Below, piece after piece: positions 1 to 13,059 of a DNA stretch of 64,000 nt (the stretch's first letter is position 1; every line of letters begins with the position of its first letter). The notes beneath the pieces are model-generated. The model searched no databases. It was not told the DNA's origin and saw only the letters and a list, made by a program, of their open reading frames with translations. The stretch comes from Gadus chalcogrammus (Eukaryota; Chordata; Actinopteri; Gadiformes; Gadidae). The stretch spans positions 10,025,075 to 10,089,074 of the forward strand of contig NC_079414.1 in assembly GCF_026213295.1 (NCBI RefSeq), read 5' to 3'. Made by a program: the position numbers and the translations under genes.

Positions 1-1160
1 GGGACAAAGATATTAATAAGGGATGCAAATCTAAACATTATTCTGATATTCGTAATGTTTTCCTAATGCTCATACATTTTACAGAAAAAACACCTCAACA
101 CAAAACTAGAATAAAACTGTAGTTAATATCTGCAATGAACCATTAACCGATTGTTATTACACATTTTTGGCTGCTATTTTCAATTGTAATAATTTAACAG
201 GTGGATATATTGTAGTTCAATGTTCTGTTTTAATATACACTATTTAATAACATAAGCAGTGGTACAACGAGTGCATGTGTTTATAAGCATGGCAGGTCCC
301 AGTGGGAATCTAACCACTGACAGTGTTAATGTTATTCTCGAGTACCAATTGACCTAGACAGCACCATCATCGTTAAATAATGCAAATGGAGATCTCAACA
401 GAATCATAGGGTCATAGGGTTTGAGCTCAGAAACTGATTTCTAGTTAGTTACTCCTGCTGTTGGCCCCAAACCTTTCTCCTCCGTCATCCATTTTGTATT
501 ATTCTGTTCACAATATGAACAGCTGGGCGAGACGCAAATCTCTTGGGGGCAATTTCAAACAAAAACCAGCTCTGAACAGAGCACAACTCCTTGGAAAAGT
601 CTCACACTAAAATGCTGGCTTTCCATTTCAGATAACAACCGAGCCTCTCGCTTTCGGATCACATCGTTCTGTCTTGACAGCGGTGTAAGATCAAGGGACA
701 GAAGGAAGGACCGGTAAAAGGTTTTCTTTAATCTTTCTACTCCTCAGAGTCACAGTAGAGCACAACAAGCCAGTGCTTTAATCCATCAGATAGCACCATC
801 CTTCTTCTACATCTCTGCCTCAAAGTGTTCCTTTAAAGCAGTGGCTTACTGAACCCAGCCAGCCACCAAGTGGGTCGCACTTGGTGGTGGCACTTGGTGG
901 TGTCACAAGGGAAAAACAGGATTTAAAAAAATGTATGCTTGCTGATATGTCCTGAAAATTATATTTCTCTACTGATGACCAACCGGCTATAAATAGAGAA
1001 ATACTCTTACTTTTACTTTTGACAAGGTAGTGAAAGTGTGTTAATGTGCTGAATACTAGCTGGGTAGGGGGTGGAGAGTATCGGAAGGTGGTTGATGGCA
1101 TGAGAAGGTTCTGTGACCCTGGTGTAAAGGGGGGGATAAGACGGGTTTCAGGCTGGGGGG

Positions 1161-1184
1161 CTGGGGGGGGGGGGGGGGGGGGGG
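1161..1184. repeat. G homopolymer beside a usp53 splice donor
   Basis: A run of about 24 bases, almost all G, lies just past the donor of the usp53 exon that ends at 1192, so the intron starts with a C-run in the sense strand. The length is likely to vary and to be error-prone in assemblies. Confidence 0.9.
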
Positions 1185-1191
1185 AACTCAC

Positions 1192-2508
1192 GAAGCACTC
1201 GGCGGCATCGTCCATGAGACCCAGCTGGAAGCGCTGCTCGTCCTTAAAGGTCTCGGCCAGCGCGTTGCGGAGGCTGTCTGACGCCAGGGTGCGCTCCCTG
1301 CTCTGCTGGAACTGCCCAAATATACTCTGTGGAAACAGAGTGCGCACGCACACACAAAAACAGGCATGCACACACATGCACACACATGCAGGCACGCACA
1401 CATGAACACACATTCACACACATGCACACGCAGGCAGCACAAACACACGCATGAACACGCACGCAAGCACGCACGGAAAGAACAACAGTAAAGGAATGTT
1501 TTTAAAGATAATGCTGGAAGTTCATCGTGATAACCGCTATCATCATATTTTCCATATTGCCATGCAGCCTAAAGCACAGACTACCTCATCAGCAGAAACT
1601 GAATCGGAATGCTGCTTTTTATTTTAGTTTATTAATACAAATCTAAAACGATTCTGCAGAAAATGAATGTGACGACAATACAATATATTTACTGTTCTAA
1701 AACATGATGAAATAAAAAACAACGAACCTTCAAAGCACAGAAAATACACGCATCTCCAAGACAAAAGTGCCCCGAGAGTTGTCTCAGGCTTCTCCTGAAT
1801 ATATCTAACTGCCACAGCACCTGTAAAAACAAAACCACACACAGGCCATCTAAAGGGAATGGTCGATAAAGACATGATTTGAGTATCCTGTATATCATTA
1901 AGAGTAAAGGATTAATTCTGTGAGTGTTACAGGGCACATAACTAATTAACTATTTCAAACGGTGTCTACTATATCAGCATAGGGCTTGTACATCAGAAGG
2001 CCTCATGGGATATTCGATGGCGATAGTCCGCCATATTCATAGGACTCTAGAGAGTTGTAGTGCTGTAAAATCCTAAATCAGAGCAAATAACGTGTAACCT
2101 AGGCTGACGTCTTGCATGAGAAATGCTTTGGCAGTTTAAAACCCAACATTGTCTTCCCGTAATAAAAACACTCCAATGATGTTATGCTCCCTAATTGGTG
2201 GGGTCATTGAGACGCCAAGTCGGGACGTAAAAGCCCAACGCATCAGTTGTTGTTTTTTTACAGCATACGCCAGGAGTTCTTCCTAGGATTACATGTTCTT
2301 TTACTAGCAGTCATTCTGAGGTTTTATCTATAACAGCGGTTTATTAACTATTAAACTATATTACCTGAACAGCACTGTTAAGGAAGCAGCTGTTCTGGCC
2401 CGGTTCGTTGAGCAGGCCTTTGGTGAGCGCTAGGGACAGCATGCTCCCTGGCTGGTAGGACTTCTTCAGGGCCCCTCCAGGTTTCTTGAACAGCTTCACC
2501 CAGGCCAT
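1192..2508 (-). CDS. usp53: USP53 5' coding exons (partial; gene continues past the left edge)
   Basis: Three minus-strand exons join in frame: 2365-2508 (48 codons from the ATG), 1728-1820 (31 codons) and 1192-1326 (45 codons), all phase 0 with GT-AG ends. The product starts [12 protein letters not shown], has the Cys box [12 protein letters not shown] (Cys at residue 41), then [10 protein letters not shown], and ends in [17 protein letters not shown]. These blocks are typical of the USP53/USP54 branch of ubiquitin-specific proteases; MAWVK and YQPGSMLSL point to USP53. USP53 is a tight-junction-associated USP-family protein, long called inactive; recent work reports K63-linked chain cleavage. 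The nucleophile Cys is present; the His box would lie outside the window. myoz2 and synpo2 follow upstream on the same strand, the human 4q26 order. An upstream exon (3557-3764) could extend the N-terminus. Confidence 0.93.
1335..1475. repeat. Degenerate CA/CACG microsatellite in a usp53 intron
   Basis: About 140 bases of interrupted CACACA, GCACGC and CATGCA motifs immediately upstream of the usp53 exon at 1192-1326. Long cysteine/valine open frames on the minus strand here come only from the repeat. Confidence 0.85.
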
Positions 2509-3556
2509 CGAACTCGACCCCGTACCTTAAAACCAAAATCATGCATTAAGTAAGGAATATACCAAGACAGGCGTCCCGTTGTTTCAAATACTGAAGAACT
2601 GTGGAGAGATTGGATCGAGGCGAAGCGGAGGCTATTTACCACAGAAGAAGTGAGGGGTTAACACTTTACAATATAGGAAATTAATTACTAATTCAATAAA
2701 ATGGTCTTCCACGGTACTTTGAGGGTACTGTTTTTGCGGTTGGATTGAAACTTATAAATAGTTGTGTTTCAGTTATTAATGTTGGAGTTGTAGCACATTG
2801 ATTCGGAAACGTTACAAAGGCAGAGGTGTGGGGAAATAATGTACACCCTTGGAATGTTATTGACCGATCAGGATTAAACAATTAAACAATGCTGGAGCAA
2901 AGGATCTTAACAGTCATTTAGGTGTTGTTTTTGGCACAGTCACAGAGTATGCAAGTGTTGATGTTTTTTCTCCGCTCTACAGTCTAACCTCATTACAAAC
3001 GGTCTAAAAACAGCTTCAGACAATGAGGGCGTCTGAAATAATATTAGCTCCACAAGTCTTTGATTTTCTCAGGATTACAATAACATATTCCACAATAGCG
3101 GCACATTTCCATGTGTTATTAATATGCCTCATACAATCCTCAATCTTAATTTTTGTTTGTGATTCAATTCGATTGATTTATCGATTGATTACTTGTTTAA
3201 AACATCCTTTAACTTACTGGATCTTGATTTTGGTAGTTCTAAAAACCAGTTGGAGACATTGGACAGGGCTGTCGTTGCATCACTAATCCAAATGGATGAG
3301 CAGTGTGGTGGGTTGCCAGATGCATCGTGTGTTATCCCCCTTGACCGGTAATCTGGGATCCAGCAGTCCTATTATGTTATGGCAAAACTTCCGGAGGGAG
3401 AAGCCACAGAGCCAGCGTTTACAGATCCATATCTCCAGCCAAACGATTGGTTGAAATAGATACGTCAGGAAGACGAACGCCCCGTTCACCCAGATTGAAG
3501 CTTGAAGAATTGATCAGAATTTATGTTTGAATCTAAAGTCCGCTCTGTGGGCCTAC

Positions 3557-3764
3557 CTTGACCGGGGACAAGGGGGGTCTTGCTGTAGCTGGACATGGTG
3601 GGCAAGGGGAGCAGGTAGGGGGGTCTGGCCATGGCCTGTAGGCTGTCCTCTAGCCCCACACGCCTCCAGGGCTGCTGGGGAGGGAACGCAGCATGCTGCT
3701 GGATTCAGCCCGGCGCTGGCCCGGAGCTACTGGTGGACATCGGAGGACGACACAGTGGAGACCT
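3557..3764 (-). other. usp53: Probable upstream usp53 exon with an in-frame ATG
   Basis: A segment with a possible acceptor (CAG before 3764) and a donor (CAAG/gtaggc after 3557) lies upstream of the first recognised usp53 coding exon. It holds an ATG at 3594-3596 in a fair context (cccaccATGT) that reads MSSYSKTPLVPGQ and stays open through the splice to the exon at 2525, giving about 20 extra residues before MAWVK. Human USP53 as I recall it starts at MAWVK, so this exon may be 5' UTR with a fortuitous open frame, or a real N-terminal extension. Confidence 0.45.
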
Positions 3765-3794
3765 GCTGGGGCAAGCAGAAGGGAGGACGTTGGT

Positions 3795-4135
3795 TATGAG
3801 GACTGACGTAACCAGCGTGGACATTAGTTATGAGGACTGACGTAACCAGCGTGGACATTCATCATGAGGACTGATGTAACCAGCGTGGACATTAGTTATG
3901 AGAACTGACGTAATCAGCATGTATGTTAGTTAGGAGGACTGACATAACCAGCGTGTATGTTAGTTATGAGGACTGACATAACCAGCGTGTATGTTAGTTA
4001 TGAGGACTGACATAACCAGCATGTATGTTAGTTATGAGGACTGACATAACCAGTTATGAGGACTGACATAACCAGCATGTATGTTAGTTATTACAACTGT
4101 AACTACCTAGCGTGGACGTTAGTTATGAGGACTGT
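3795..4135. repeat. 34-bp minisatellite upstream of usp53
   Basis: About ten tandem units of roughly 34 bp built on GTTATGAGGACTGACATAACC plus a short linker, with drift between ACGTAACC and ACATAACC forms and one shortened unit near 4050. It lies directly beyond the possible 5' usp53 exon, so it is in the first intron or the promoter side. Confidence 0.9.
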
Positions 4136-4224
4136 TTCCAGATACAGCAATTCATTCTGTTTTGTTCAGTTGAAAACATACAGTTTGACGGTTCAAACTG
4201 TTCATCACTGTTCATCTAAGCGTC

Positions 4225-4285
4225 TTAGAGTACCATATTAAGCACTATATAAATTTCATTTATTATTATTATTATTATTATTATC
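4225..4285 (+). mobile_element. LINE-type 3' tail with ATT repeat
   Basis: The stretch reads AAGCACTATATAAATTTCATTT and runs into an ATT microsatellite. This 'relative-position' tail plus triplet repeat is the usual 3' end of fish L2/CR1-like retroposons. Similar tails occur near 14330 (minus), 37740 and 51940. Only the 3' stub is visible. Confidence 0.55.
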
Positions 4286-4593
4286 TTCATCATCTCATCT
4301 TTGAACTTAAGACACAGAATGCTTTAAGAAAAAACTATTTCTAATCAGTTTTGAATTCTAAAATGTTATATACATCCTAATAAATAAAATAAAAATTAAA
4401 AAATATAAATAATATATACAAATGGGTGGATATTTTAACGAAAGGGTACAAAATGTGACTTGATATATTTGATATGATAAATAAGACTTTTGAATGCAAT
4501 ATCGTACTGGACTGTGTGGTGATGATGGTGAGGATGTATATGGTTTAGAAAATGGAAACGCAATCTTAAAAACCAAAACCGTGTTGACATAAT

Positions 4594-4853
<260 letters not shown>

Positions 4854-6856
4854 TGCTGTGTTCCCTTCTGACCGTTAGCTGTTCATTGATGGCGAATGAA
4901 CGGCACTATTATCACTGTTCTCATCCACATGTATCCTCTATTACTGCTACAGATCTATAGGCTATGCCTGTGACACATTCGTCGCCCGGGTAAACCATGT
5001 GATGTCATGCCGCGCCACTCTCCCTACCAGGGTTCAGCAAGAGGGCTGTTTTACATTGACATTACCGACTGAGTTGTCATGCTGTGGTTATTTTTCACCA
5101 GCAAAATAAGCAATGTTTTCCCAGCGACATGCATGCTTCCATAACGCACGTCAACTGCACCATGGGGCAAACTGGTGCAGTTACAGGACACACTACATAA
5201 TATGCCGCAACTTCCACTGCTCTTCAGTTCACACATATACAACCATTGTTGTGCAAAACAGAAAAATACAGCATGCTCTGTTCTCGTGGATACTCGCCTT
5301 ATAACGGTCCAAGGGGATTGACTCTGCCCGCCCACACCGCAAGCAGTCCGGGCAGTCGGGTTGTCAACAGACGAATGTAATACAGCAGCGTCTTCCTAAA
5401 TCTTCCAGATAAATGGACTTTAATGCCACTGCAGATACGGCGAAGGCGAAGTGCGCCGAGCGGGTCCGCTGACTGGTCCTGGTGGTGGCAGCGGAGAGAG
5501 GGGAGCTACAAGCGCTGCCGCTAGAGAAACTCGCTTCAGATCAATCCCAGCCCCTCCGATCACCGCTATGAGCCAGTACCGTTAGTCCTTTCGACAGCAC
5601 AAAACACAGTGGGACTTAAGTTGTTTCGGATGAATGTGATAACGTTCCACGGGCCAGTGAGCTCAGTAGAATGTCGAACGCGTTTCTTTCGAGATGATGT
5701 TTTGAGGCAGACTTGTGTGTAGGTCAAACTCTGCCCCTAGCGGAGATGTCGGCGCACTGCAGCAGTGCGGTTGGCCTGTGAGCCACAGAGCTGGAACACG
5801 GTGGCTGTTTTTCTATTTTTTTATATCTTTTTAGCAGGATCGGAATTCGTGAAGATGATGGTGGTGGTGAGGATGACGATGACATGTCAGAAATCACATG
5901 ACTCTGCTGGTTTCGTAATCATGCCGCACTGTCTGTGGAGTTAAATCCCAACTACTGTCTTGTAATGTATGCATAAAATATGCATTATTGAATATTATTT
6001 AATAAGTTTAAGTGAGCTGTTGTATATGTTTGTCAAAGAATGTGCACACATTCTTTCGAATTGTAGTCAAGACTGGTCAACTTTTCAATTTATAGAATTG
6101 ATTATATATTATTTAAGTTATTTGTATAATCAGGTCTGTTCAACACAGAGAGTGGACCCTCACAGGTGCAGGATTTACCTGCTTAATTGCAATTGATTTG
6201 AGGTTCTGTAGGAGGGTGTTATCAGACAAAAAATGCCTTATATTGTAATATGTTCGTGAGTCAGACTGACTCACTGATTTACAGTAGCCAGAATGGAATA
6301 AAATTCTAATGAAAATTTACGTTCGATGAAAATATTGCAGCAAACAGTAGCCTAATACAACACAGGCCATGTATTTCAAAAGTCTTTATAAAACGTCATA
6401 GTTATTGTACTAATCGGACTGGAGGAGGATGGACTTTTCATTCAAATGGAGCCCAGTTTTGTGACACACTGCGGCTGATATAACGTTTTAGAATTTGTTT
6501 TTGTATCTTATTAAAGTTGTCAATTGTGTTGAATGTTCAATTCAACATCCTCAGAATCTCAAAACGGTATATTATTTTCTCCAACCTTTTTATAAGCTAC
6601 CATATACCTAAGTATACTAAAAATAAAAAGAGAAAGTAATATTATACTAATAGGCCTATTATATAATAGGCCCTATACCATGCAATCTGTGTTCAATATG
6701 TATGCAATATTAGTTCAGTAATCAGTTTACATCGTTCACTGAGATCTAATTTCCTGTTTTTCAGTTCTGCGTTACATTTCCACTGGAGCATTTCTTTGCC
6801 AGAAGTATCTCCAGTGAAAGGAAGCCTACATCATGGTTCTTGCTGTTGGGGTTGAT

Positions 6857-6925
6857 AGGTGATCCAACTTTTTGATAGGCCTTCAGGCTGGTTTGAGCCA
6901 GCCTGGAGGCCTATCAAAAATCGTC
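6857..6925. repeat. Imperfect palindrome around GATAGGCC...GGCCTATC
   Basis: The arms GATAGGCCTTCAGGCTGG and CCAGCCTGGAGGCCTATC surround a short TTTGAG loop, with outer CCAACT/AGTTGG ends. It could be the remnant of a short foldback element; there is no coding content. Confidence 0.75.
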
Positions 6926-7984
6926 AGTTGGATAAGGGGTGTCCACTCAGCGCCTGACCTTTCAGCACTGCAGCCTTCCATTTGTCCTACATTCAAGATT
7001 TCCAGGACAATATTCCATTTGTTCTTGACTTTAATTAAGGCTTGGTACACTATTATTGTTGTATTTATTCAAATTAAATGTAATAACTTCTGAGCGTTTC
7101 TTCATTTGATGTGGATTTTATTACTGGTATGTCACCATAAAATCTGACTTTTATTTACATTCTTTTCATTTGAACATATGCAGCATTTCTTCATCAGTTT
7201 TGGAAAGCACTGTGTGTTCATATAGTGCATGTTGCTATTTACATTACATTCCTTCATTATAGTGTCCGGTTCATGCGAGGAAGGGGGTGCTTAGAAGCCG
7301 TCTGTCACTGTACTGTGTGATAAAAGTACTCATCAACTTGACTTGGTGGCATTGTTGAACACGCAAGAAGTCCACAATTAAATACACAACAACACAAGCC
7401 GTCCCAACTAAAGCACAAAACTTTTCAAACATTGTTTTCAGGATTCAAACATCAAGAATACATTTTTAGTTTTCTCTTTTCCCAGTCCTATCACAGATGA
7501 ACAAATAACAGTTTAACATATGAGAAATGTTCGGGTAAGCCCAACATTTTAAAGTTCTGTTTCCCCATAGTTTGATAATACATGACCTAGTTCACTCAAT
7601 TCAACTAGGGTCAAACCTAGCATTACAAGCTAAAGCCAAGCTTATGCAGAAAATTACAAAGACCCGCCATTTTGTTAGACACCAAAAAATCAAAAAGATA
7701 CAATGGGCCATATTCCACTAGTTGCTGTCTTGGTTCCAGATTGGTTCTCCTGGGTGGGGGAACTGAAATCCACATTCAGTTCCTCCATCCAGCTACCGTT
7801 GAAAACCAAGATGGCGGCCAGGTCAATAAGGCCCACATGGAGACGATGGTTCCGGTGTTAGAGAGTGGGTGTCAGGACTAATTTAGTAGGTGTGCCACAG
7901 AACAACACAGAACAGAACGGGGCTGACCAGGCTTAACACCCAACCTTTGCAGAGAGGTGCAGATCTTGTCTACTTTTTATTTCA

Positions 7985-7990
7985 TTTATT
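7985..7990 (-). terminator. myoz2: myoz2 polyadenylation signal
   Basis: AATAAA on the minus strand, about 66 bases past the myoz2 stop codon at 8056. It is the nearest canonical signal downstream of the gene. Confidence 0.6.
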
Positions 7991-8055
7991 TTTGTGCGCT
8001 ACCCCCAAGGGCTCTCCGTGACCTTGGACCTGCTAGGGGCCCCAAAAAGCCTTCT

Positions 8056-11000
8056 CTAGAGGTCCTCAGACTCTGGGATCCCCTCGGGCTCCACGGCAGG
8101 GCAGTGGGAAATGAAGGGGCCGGTCCCGTCCGAGATCCAACCCTGGGCCGTCCTGTTGAAGGTGGGCCGCAGGGCCTCAGGCTGCTGGAGCTCGGGGTAG
8201 CTGGGCGGGTTCAGGTCCACCTCCGGCAGCTTGAAGCGGATCCCCTTGGGCGCACGCTCGAAGCCCCCGAACGGGGTGGCCACCCTGGGGACGCAAATAC
8301 ACACCGTGCTCTTGTTTAGCAGACGCTGGTTCTCACACACATGTTATTAGGAGCAGGTGTTTGGGGGGGTTGCTTCAGGTGGACGGAAGAACTGGAGTTG
8401 GAACCCAGGAGCTTTCCATTGGGAGTCGAGAGGTTAAAAGCCAAAACAACGCTAGAATATCCTGCTCCCTGTAGCGTACCTCTACGCTGAGAACACTCTG
8501 AATACTCGTACCTATACTATTTACTATACTCTTACCTATATACTATACTCTTACCTATACTATTTACTATACTCTTACCTATATACTATACTCTTACCTA
8601 TACTATTTACTACACTCTTAGCTATACTCTTACCTACACTATATACTACACTCAACATTCAAGTCATTTATACTCTTCTCTTGCTTATACTATATGCTAT
8701 ACATGATCAATATCCTATGTATTATACTCTTGTCTATATACTATTTAGTATACTCTCATCTATATACTATATAATATATACTATACTCTTAACGATATAC
8801 TATATAAAATATACTATACTCTTATCTAAATACTGCTATCGATATGCTACATACTATATACTCTAGTCTTACCGGTTAAAGCTCTTGTAGTCAATGAGTT
8901 CAGCTCTGGGCCCGAGCACCGGCATTTTCATGTTGAGGGTCTCGGCCAGGTCAGGGTCATGGATGATAGCCTGATCCCACGGCGAGTGATAACATTTGGA
9001 CACGCCCTGGACACCGCCACCCTCTGCCGCTGGGTCTTCCAAAGAAATTCACACAAAAAGTCATCATTTCTGAGCATGACTTCATCCTGTGTCTCCAAAA
9101 AATACAGAACTCATGGCATATTTAAGATGTGCTTTAGAATGATGAACTGCTGCATGTCACCTAGGCAACGCAGCCATGTGTCAGCCGTGCCTGTTCACGG
9201 TCTTAAAATAGTGCATGCTGGCAAAGTGCGTAAAAAGCACTTCATTAAATTGAAGGGGGTATACACCTTGCAGTCAGCGTCGTATCGGATTACACACAGG
9301 GACGAAGTCTGCTCTCCAGCAGCCGTTTACAGGAAACAATTGTTAGTGCAGTCGACGGTACAATCCCTATTTACGGTTTCACAGTCAGGCTAGTTGCACA
9401 ATTCTCTGAAACACAACATACTGTATTTTTCTCCGAAAATACGTACAAAAAACACATGCATCAGGCTAATCATAGGGGTTACTGACCCAGCCAATTGGAG
9501 GTTTATAAAACCAGATGATACAATACACATTCACGTTTGTCATTGTCTTTGTAATTACCTGTTGCAATGCTATTGGCATTAGCAGCATCTTCGGTAGTGA
9601 AAGATGTGTGTTCTCCATCTACATTGATTTCAGCATTCTGAGTTAAAGGGTCATTCTGCGGAAGAGACAATGAACCATGCGAGAGAGCATAACTACTTGC
9701 AAATAGACATGTTTTCCTTTTTCTTTTCACACAACTTACGTGCACACAAGTATTGAAACAAGAGAGTTCACACGGCAAACACAAGATGACGGGTGTACGG
9801 ATCTCTGGTGTGCACCTGCTCAGGCACGTGTACATTAAACACATCGATAGGAGGGGGACTGCCCACGTAACGACATACCTGAGGGGCCACTCAGGCTAAT
9901 GCCTTCTAACGTTCCTGTGTGTGCTGAAGGTTTCAGATCAACATCTCTAATGCCTCACATCATCACATCCAAGTCTTTCTACTGAGGATTGCGAAGTCCT
10001 TCGCTTACACTGTTTCTTCATTCACCTGATTTCATTGATGTCAAAAGAGGCTAACCCCTATTTTGTGTTAATGTCATTCACACCATAAACTGTGCTCATT
10101 TTATCCTTGCTACATCCAACTTGTATTATCAAGCATTTTGTGTCCTGCATTGAAGGGTACTATATCAATAAAGGGGCAATTCAATCATATTAATCCAATG
10201 ATATTGACATTGTTGTTATGATCAACTGTGATATAACTATTAATGTAAAGATCAGATGAACTGTATTAATATAAATGGAGAATTTGGAAAGCTGTTTGTT
10301 GTCCTTAATGTTGTTGCTGTTATTATAAATGGGAACATTACCTATGTACTACTAACATGGAACACACTGAGATATTAGCATTATTTACGTTTGAGCTATT
10401 ATTGGTAAAGGCATCACCAGGGCTCTACTCACATGGAACATGTTGGCCTCGTTTTGGATGCTCTCAAACGTGTACTTGTCGGAGCGGCGCTGGCGCATCT
10501 TGAAGAGGCGTGAGCCGCGGTTGGACATCAGCGACAGCTCCTCCAGCATGATGTCCTGCGGGGTGCTCAGCTTCTTCCCCAGGTCGATGGCCAGGCCTCC
10601 AGGAACACAACAAGCACTGTGTACTGCTTACTATTCCAATGGCATGAGTCTTGCTCTATGATGGCTACAGGTCAGACTGCGGACATGGGGGTTCAAACCC
10701 AGAAATCCCTACCCATTCCGACTCCATTGCCCTGACCAGTATCCTGCCCATATTTTTTGTGTGTGCGCTCACTGTAGCACTCCCTGGTTTATGTGCTGTT
10801 TTTGTCATCGGAATTGTCACTGAGACCGTGAATTATGGATGACATGCAAGCCAGTAATTATTTCAGAATAAATTATTATCTAAAAATAGATCACCTTTCC
10901 GTTTGTGTTTTGTTTGTTGCTACATTTGATCAGAACAGAGTGTATAGGATACCTTGAAACACCAAATAGAGCATACTTTTAAAATAGGCCCTACTGCTTG

Positions 11001-11555
11001 AAATAAGCAGTCCAGCTCCTTGTCCAGCCATCAGCCCGTATATCGGTGGACATGACCCCATGGACTTGACATCCCTAACATTTCGCATTGAACCCAGCAG
11101 TGGAAACGCGTCCGTCATTGCACTTGAGACCCCGCCTAGCTCGAACAGGATGCTCTCGCTCCCACTGTACAGGGAATGCACCACAGCTGTCGAGGACCTT
11201 TAGCCTAGCCAAACAACCACCCCCCAGTTTGTCCACAGTCCCCAACCCCCCCCCCCCCCCCCCTCCCTAACCCCACCCACCCGAAATAGCCCCTCCAAAA
11301 AGGACAACGACAAAAGGATAGGTAGTTAAACTATCCCATTAGCTTATTCAAGGCCTCGCAGGAGAATAGCTTCTGACATAGCTGTCAACTGAAGATAAAG
11401 CAGCCGCTCTGTGCGCCATTGTGTTTCAGTGCGTCTACTTTGTCTGAGGGCCAAGCAGACCCTTCAATCCTACCGTTGGTCCCATGGACCTCTCGGCAGA
11501 TAGCGGCTGCATTGCTCTTCCTCTCCCCCGCCGGCATGGTGCAGAACTGAGACAT
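8056..11555 (-). CDS. myoz2: Myozenin-2 (calsarcin-1)
   Basis: Five exons join without a frame break: 11474-11555, 10433-10596, 9559-9655, 8873-9035 and 8056-8284, total 735 nt, 244 residues (human about 264). The start [14 protein letters not shown] is the ATG at 11555 (context gcaaccATGT). Diagnostic blocks are [78 protein letters not shown] and the C-terminal PESEDL. Myozenins are Z-disc scaffold proteins that bind calcineurin, alpha-actinin, filamin C, telethonin and ZASP/LDB3; the final E-S-E-D-L is the PDZ-ligand form known in this family. VATPFGGFE and the ESEDL tail fit MYOZ2 rather than MYOZ1/3, and the flanking usp53 and synpo2 agree. An AT-rich repeat fills intron 4. Confidence 0.96.
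8475..8870. repeat. AT-rich minisatellite in myoz2 intron 4
   Basis: Degenerate tandem copies of a unit of about 24 bases, TACTATACTCTTACCTATA and variants, fill the space just upstream of the exon that ends at 8873. The copies become more irregular towards 8870. Confidence 0.85.
11245..11264. repeat. C homopolymer
   Basis: A run of about 18-20 C within a C-rich stretch in myoz2 intron 1. It has no coding role. Confidence 0.85.
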
Positions 11556-12625
11556 GGTTGCTTCAGGAGGAAGGCCCTGACAGGGAGCGCTGGAGGAACA
11601 ACAAATCACAGCTGGCTCTTTTTGCTGTTCTACCCAACTGAATAAAAACACATTTTTTAGGACTGCATTTAAATCAAAATATACACTGCTTAGGATATGT
11701 GTTTATGTCCGCAAGGGATTGAATGTTGGCTAAAGTATTAAAGGTTAAATTAATGTTACAGAAACTGGTGGTAATTGAAGAAGCTTTAATGCAGGCCTTT
11801 AGCCTATATAGCCCACTGGGGATTTGAGGGCTTATCTGAAGTGAATAAATGGATCCCTGTCTCGCTTTCATGGTCTGGCTATGTAATCCAACACAAGTCA
11901 CTCCTCACAAGAACTCCCTTCAGTTTAAAGAAAGATTTAATAGCGTTTCCAAGCATAAATTATACTAAATAAATATGCCATCTATTCTCATATCCATGGT
12001 CTTTCTCTTCAAGATAATTAAAAGGATGCCTGTATGATGATACATTGAGTACGTATTTATCATTTATCCAAATAGTTTCATTAATCATTTTCTAATTAGT
12101 CCTACAATTACTATGCATTATGAATTTATTTAGCTTCAAACGATGCATGCTGTAGAGATTGCTATTAATAACCTAATAAAATCTAGAAGCTGTTAAAATA
12201 TATAAACTTATGTATCCTATTTGTTATTTTAACAATCAGCCAAACTTATGATAAATCATTATAATTTGCATAAATGTGTATATATTTTTATATTCACATA
12301 TAAATTAAACTGAATCATACAGTGATCTGTCATCCAATCTCATGACCTTGCAACGTGATGCCAAACAGGGATTTAAGCGTTTATATTTAGTCCAGTTATT
12401 AAAACATGAAACCTTTCCGAGATTAAAAATCCTTGTGTTAATAGCTAAACAAAAAAAATATCCATATTAATTTAAACATGTGCGTCTATCGTCCTTAATA
12501 ATCAACAGATGAACGACCGTATTGATACTGCAGTTTATAGATAAGCCAAAGTTTTCAAAACCTGAAAACCAAAAAACACCCAAATCACACACATTCACCG
12601 AGCATTCTTCCAAAGGCCCACATAC

Positions 12626-12790
12626 CTTTGAGGGAGTCCCTGGGGTGCTGACTAGTTCCTGGAGGAGAGACGATAGGACTCAGGGGTCACCATAGGTACC
12701 GTGATCTTCCCTGATCTTCACACTGGGGGAGACTGAAGGCAAGCGGCTGCGGGTGTCTCTGTGTCTGTTGTCACTGGAATGCAGCTTACA
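12626..12790 (-). promoter_or_regulatory. Possible non-coding first exon of myoz2
   Basis: The minus strand has a GC-rich, exon-like stretch ending in CCTCAAAG/gtatgt, a good splice donor, about 1.1 kb upstream of the myoz2 start codon. No TATA box or binding site can be fixed by eye, so this is only a position worth checking with RNA data. Confidence 0.25.
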
Positions 12791-13059
12791 TCAATAGGCT
12801 AAATTTAAACTGCCAAACACTCAAAACCACTCACAAACGCTGTGAGACAAGTATAGTTACCAGGGGGGCGGGGGGGGGGGGGGTGAGAGGACAGAGCAGG
12901 AATAATAGTAATGCCTCTGCACCATGGCACTCTTTGGGAGACTTGCCTTCCACTATTTACTAACGTTTAGTCACTGAGCACCAGTCGTTTAGAACAAGTG
13001 GTTTAGAAATCGTTTAAACCAAGGCAAATTGTTCAGCACCGTCAAAGGTTGAAGTGAGT

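Larger units (their letters stand above)
4980..8055. other. Intergenic region usp53-myoz2
   Basis: There is no convincing gene. The part at 5330-5600 is relatively GC- and CpG-rich next to AT-rich flanks and is the best guess for a distal usp53 promoter or first exon; there is no direct proof. The rest is AT-rich, with a hairpin at 6857-6925 and no ORF of known family. The stretch at 7600-7900 shows nothing recognisable. Confidence 0.5.

Noticed and set aside
1192..2508. USP54 instead of USP53 (with MYOZ1 and SYNPO2L)
   Set aside because: The MAWVK start, the MYOZ2-type VATPFGGFE and ESEDL tail, and the SYNPO2-type RMEKFVVD block all point to the 4q26-type set, not the 10q22 paralogues.
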